From NCBI RefSeq assembly GCF_001522545.3, contig NC_031799.1:31026896-31090895 (forward strand): 64,000 nt of DNA. Direction: 5' to 3'. This DNA comes from Parus major (lineage: Eukaryota > Chordata > Aves > Passeriformes > Paridae). Each line of letters starts with the position of its first letter. Position 1 is the stretch's first letter. This document shows, in pieces, positions 61,240 through 64,000 of this stretch. A program made the position numbers and the translations under genes. Below the pieces are notes generated by a model. The model did no database searches, was not told the origin of the DNA, and was given only the letters and a program-made list of their open reading frames with translations.

Positions 61240-61468
61240 TAAATATCAAGAAGAAATTGTTTACTCTGTAGAGTGGTGAGGCACTGGAACAGGTTGCCCA
61301 GAGAATTTGTGGATGTTCCATCCCTGGAAGTTAGAGAAGGTTGGATGTGCCCCTGAGCAACCTGGTCCAGTGAAAAGTGTCCATGCCAATGCTGCTAGGG
61401 GGAATGGAACTAGATGATTTTGTAAGGTCCCTTCTAACCAAACTGTTCTATGTTTTTGTGATTCTATC
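61240..61468 (+). mobile_element. CR1 LINE 3' end abutting exon 2
   Basis: Sense CR1 tail: GTGAGGCACTGGAACAGGTT, GAGCAACCTGGTCCAGTGAA, GGAACTAGATGATTTTGTAA, CTAACCAAACTGTTCTATG and the terminal TTTTTGTGATTCTA. The next 22 bases are the pyrimidine tract and AG of the exon at 61491. The branch point of that acceptor probably lies in CR1-derived sequence. Confidence 0.85.
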
Positions 61469-61490
61469 TTTTATTTTTTTATTGTTCTAG

Positions 61491-61568
61491 CATTGATATG
61501 TTAATATCTTCTGAAAAAGAAGAGGAGCCAGATGTTATTCCTGAAGATAGCAGTCTGCTCACTCTTCG
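61491..61568 (+). CDS. Coding exon 2 of the unidentified plus-strand gene
   Basis: A 78-base exon lies between a T-rich acceptor (TTTTTTTATTGTTCTAG) and the donor CTTCG|GTATGC. It enters and leaves in phase 2, matching exon 1 before it and exon 3 after it without a stop. The peptide is acidic and Ser-rich (EKEEEPDVIPEDSSLLTL), as in a flexible linker before a helical region. The stretch upstream of the acceptor is a CR1 3' end that stops about 22 bases before the exon. Product and function are unknown to me. The three-exon phase agreement is the main support. Confidence 0.75.
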
Positions 61569-62827
61569 GTATGCTATTACAGTGCTCTCATGGTACTCTT
61601 ATTTGGGATGGGTGGAAAATGAGCATGGAAGTATGGCTGGCTGCTTATTCCCTTCACAGGCAACGCTTTCTGGAGCACCATGCAAAAATACCGTAAGGGC
61701 AGAAACACCAGCTTATGATGGGGCCATTGGAATGAGTCTTCTGCTTGAATGTTGCTTAGGAATTTTTATTAAGATATACAGAATATGCCGTCTTTCTTAT
61801 TGGAAAAGGATTTCTGCACCTAGGTGCTTCTGAAGTGATGCCTGAATTTCAAGTGTGCAGGGGCTGTCTGATAATCATGTGTGTGAGGTTCCACCAAAGA
61901 AACCTGTCTCATACCTCTAAGTAACACAGTCATACTGTAACAGCCAGACTGTAAGTATTGATGCTGTAACCAGATGAACCTCTTTAAATGAACCCACTCT
62001 GTTTTGTTGAATTTTGTTTTGTTCATGGAATTCACTGATACTGCTGGTGCATTTCAGAGGTTAACCAATAGAGGTAATGCTGGTGCATTTCAGAGGTAAA
62101 CCTTAAGGTTTCTATCAACTGGCAAACTTGGCCAGTTCAGGCCTTTGCTGTACTACATATCATTAATGTAAAGCAATGTGTTTAGACTGTGATCAGTGTT
62201 AAGCCTGATTGTTACTGAAGATCCTTGAGAGGGTCTAGACGATAAGTAAACTTGTCCTGGATGTTAAGGATTAGGTGCTCATGCAGTGGTTAAATGTATT
62301 TTAGTCAGTATTCTACTTTTGATACTCTTTCTTCTAGAAATGATAATGAAGGTTTGTTTTCGGATTTTTCTGCAGTGTCTATGATACGGGGCTGAGAAAG
62401 AATATCTGTGTGTTGTTTTTTAACTTGTGTTTTGCTTGAACATGAGTTCAGTTTTTTTTGAAGTGGAAAGAATTGTTGAAATAGCTTCCTCGAAGGTCAC
62501 AAAGTGTTTTGTCTTAGGACAACCTCTTCAGACAACATTTTTCTATTTTTTATTTTGAGTGTAAAATTACTCACAAACAATCTGTCATTTGCAGTTAAGG
62601 AGGAAAAAAAACACCAGCTGAAGTGCACAAGCTGGCCTGTGCCCTATCAGGTTTTATGAGAGTCAGGAGATGAGTATTTTAAGTCAGTCTGTCCCATTAA
62701 GACAGACAGGAATCCTGTTCTTTGAAGACTGCTTTGTAGTAGTTTGTGTCATTTAAAAGTATGAAATTCTTGAAATTCGACATGGAAATTGTTGAATGAA
62801 ATTTTGTCTTGTGTTTCTACCCTTCAG
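61569..62827. other. Intron 2 of the plus-strand gene
   Basis: Flanking exons fit in phase 2. It contains the 36-base-period direct repeat and no other element. Confidence 0.7.
62042..62097. repeat. Direct repeat, 36-bp period
   Basis: TGCTGGTGCATTTCAGAGGT occurs twice, 36 bases apart, within intron 2. It is a short recent tandem duplication. Confidence 0.9.
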
Positions 62828-62912
62828 AATTAGAAAGAAGGCCTTAGAAAGGAGAGAAGAAACAATTATTGTGGATCGGGCTTGCAGACAAGAAACTCTT
62901 ACCTATGAGATG
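62828..62912 (+). CDS. Coding exon 3 of the unidentified plus-strand gene
   Basis: An 85-base exon follows the acceptor TTTCTACCCTTCAG and ends at the consensus donor GAGATG|GTAAGT. Its first base completes an Arg codon begun by exon 2, and it ends in phase 0. The peptide is highly charged ([20 protein letters not shown], then ETLTYEM) and looks alpha-helical, possibly coiled coil. No later exon is visible up to the window end, so the gene continues beyond 64000. Together the three exons encode about 131 residues of N-terminus. Confidence 0.78.
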
Positions 62913-64000
62913 GTAAGTTGCCTGTCATCTTATAGGTAGTCAAGACATCCAAAATCCAACTTCTGGTTGCTTTTTATTCACCACTATGAAATGTATCCTG
63001 TAAATGTTTGCAGATACAAATTTGTAAGTAGTAATTAAGGATAAAGACATTTTATAGAAAGATAGGACAGGAAGTCTGCTCTTTCTGTTAATACTCGATG
63101 TATTTAAGAAGCAACTCCAGCTCGTTACCACTAGATGACTGCTTTTTTTAAGTGCTGTGAACTTAAAGCTAGACATAGAGCTAGACAAAATGTGTGATGG
63201 CTTTGCTCCTGGAGTCCAGTGTTGGAAACTATGCTTCAGTGCATGAATGATTATTAGCTAGTTTCAGTAGGGCTGAAAGAAGGGACGGTAGCAGCACAGT
63301 GGTGGTAAATTCCTAATTCTGAGCTTCATAACCCAAGTTTTTCAGCCATTTTGAACTGCCAGGAACCAAGAGTGTAGTCATCAGCCCCTCCAGTAAGTCT
63401 TACTGGAATTTTTTAACTATGCTTAATACATTTTTTTAATGATTTCTTGACAACCATTGAAGTCTTAAACAACAAAACCTCAATTCATAAATGTTCATAG
63501 AATCATTAAGGTTAAAAGACCTTTAGGATTGTTGACCCCAACCATTTCTTTAACACTGCCACATCTACCACTAAACTGTGTCCCTAAGCACCACATATAC
63601 ACATTCTTTGAACTCTTTCAGGGACATTGAAGTGTTGGAGTATATGGCTTGAAGAAGCCATGAACTGCTGTAAAAATTAGGAACAGAAGTATAGTGAGGA
63701 AAGAACCTCATGTGACTACTAGACTTGGTTTTCCCCTTGAGGTTTCCTGGTCTGTCGTGAGTTATCATGTTTCAGCTGCTCAGAGACCTAGGCACATTTT
63801 GTAAACAACATGATGCAACTAAGAGTTCCAGTCTGCTGGACTCTTAGCCTGGGGATTATCTGAGAAAATATTAGCAACAGAAACTTTCATAAAGGGATTC
63901 AATGAGTGGTGTCCTACTGCTGTCTCTGAAGAATGAGCACATGGTCATTCATTGCATTCTTTGAGCAAGCTGTATCAGAGCTGTGATTCTGTGGTTGGGA
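62913..64000. other. Start of intron 3 of the plus-strand gene
   Basis: Only the short antisense CR1 tail is recognised. No further exon reaches acceptable splice signals before the window ends. Confidence 0.6.
63497..63635 (-). mobile_element. CR1 LINE 3' end, antisense, short
   Basis: The plus strand reads CATAGAATCATTAAGGTTAA, AACCATTTCTTTAACACTGC and GTGTCCCTAAGCACCACATA, the complement of a CR1 tail subtype. It is truncated after about 140 bases. Confidence 0.75.

Noticed and set aside
1..64000. CRISPR arrays, tRNA or rRNA genes, bacterial operons, telomeric arrays
   Set aside because: No regularly spaced direct repeats, cloverleaf with conserved boxes, ribosomal motifs or TTAGGG arrays were seen on reading both strands.

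Overview
The window reads as vertebrate nuclear DNA, most probably from a bird. It is AT-rich with sparse, short, intron-interrupted coding pieces. It also carries about ten fragments of CR1-type LINEs and several avian-style endogenous retroviral LTRs with paired TGT...ACA ends. Two GC-rich, CpG-dense islands (about 29.9-31.3 kb and 54.9-55.6 kb) mark promoters. No bacterial, phage or CRISPR signature is present. Most open reading frames here are chance frames, repeat-derived or shadows of the CpG islands.

Region 1-31 kb: the island at 29.9-31.3 kb holds a well-placed minus-strand first coding exon (30458-30508). Downstream on that strand, as far as about 4 kb, lies a series of small exon-like segments whose reading phases can be chained (21147-21230, 15157-15172, 13280-13310, 13072-13128, 11838-11853, 8092-8130, 5788-5822, 4013-4049). 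I do not recognise the product, and several of the shortest members may be chance splice-site pairs. Embedded repeats are CR1 fragments, an LTR at 19.5-20.1 kb, a decayed retroviral gag-protease-RT remnant at 24.0-25.4 kb, a CR1 RT-region fragment at 25.7-26.5 kb and another LTR at 26.5-27.1 kb.

Region 31-49 kb: a gene-poor stretch. It holds a CR1 copy with readable reverse-transcriptase sequence (39.5-40.5 kb), a perfect 37-bp hairpin (37.8 kb), and an old LTR invaded by a younger solo LTR with a clean 6-bp target duplication (44.9-45.7 kb). A provirus-like element with a tRNA-Trp-type primer binding site at 46.4-47.8 kb is interrupted by a 731-base assembly gap.

Region 49-64 kb: a plausible but unidentified minus-strand terminal exon (49629-49810) has a phase-matched partner at 53749-53803. 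From the second CpG island a plus-strand gene starts at 55171. Its first three coding exons (55171-55400, 61491-61568, 62828-62912) join in perfect phase and are the best-supported gene of the window. They encode an acidic N-terminus followed by a charged helical stretch, and the gene continues beyond the window. CR1 fragments flank this promoter, and one lies directly against the exon 2 splice acceptor.

All exon calls rest on splice signals, phase and protein-like reading. No alignment could be run, so gene names are left empty.
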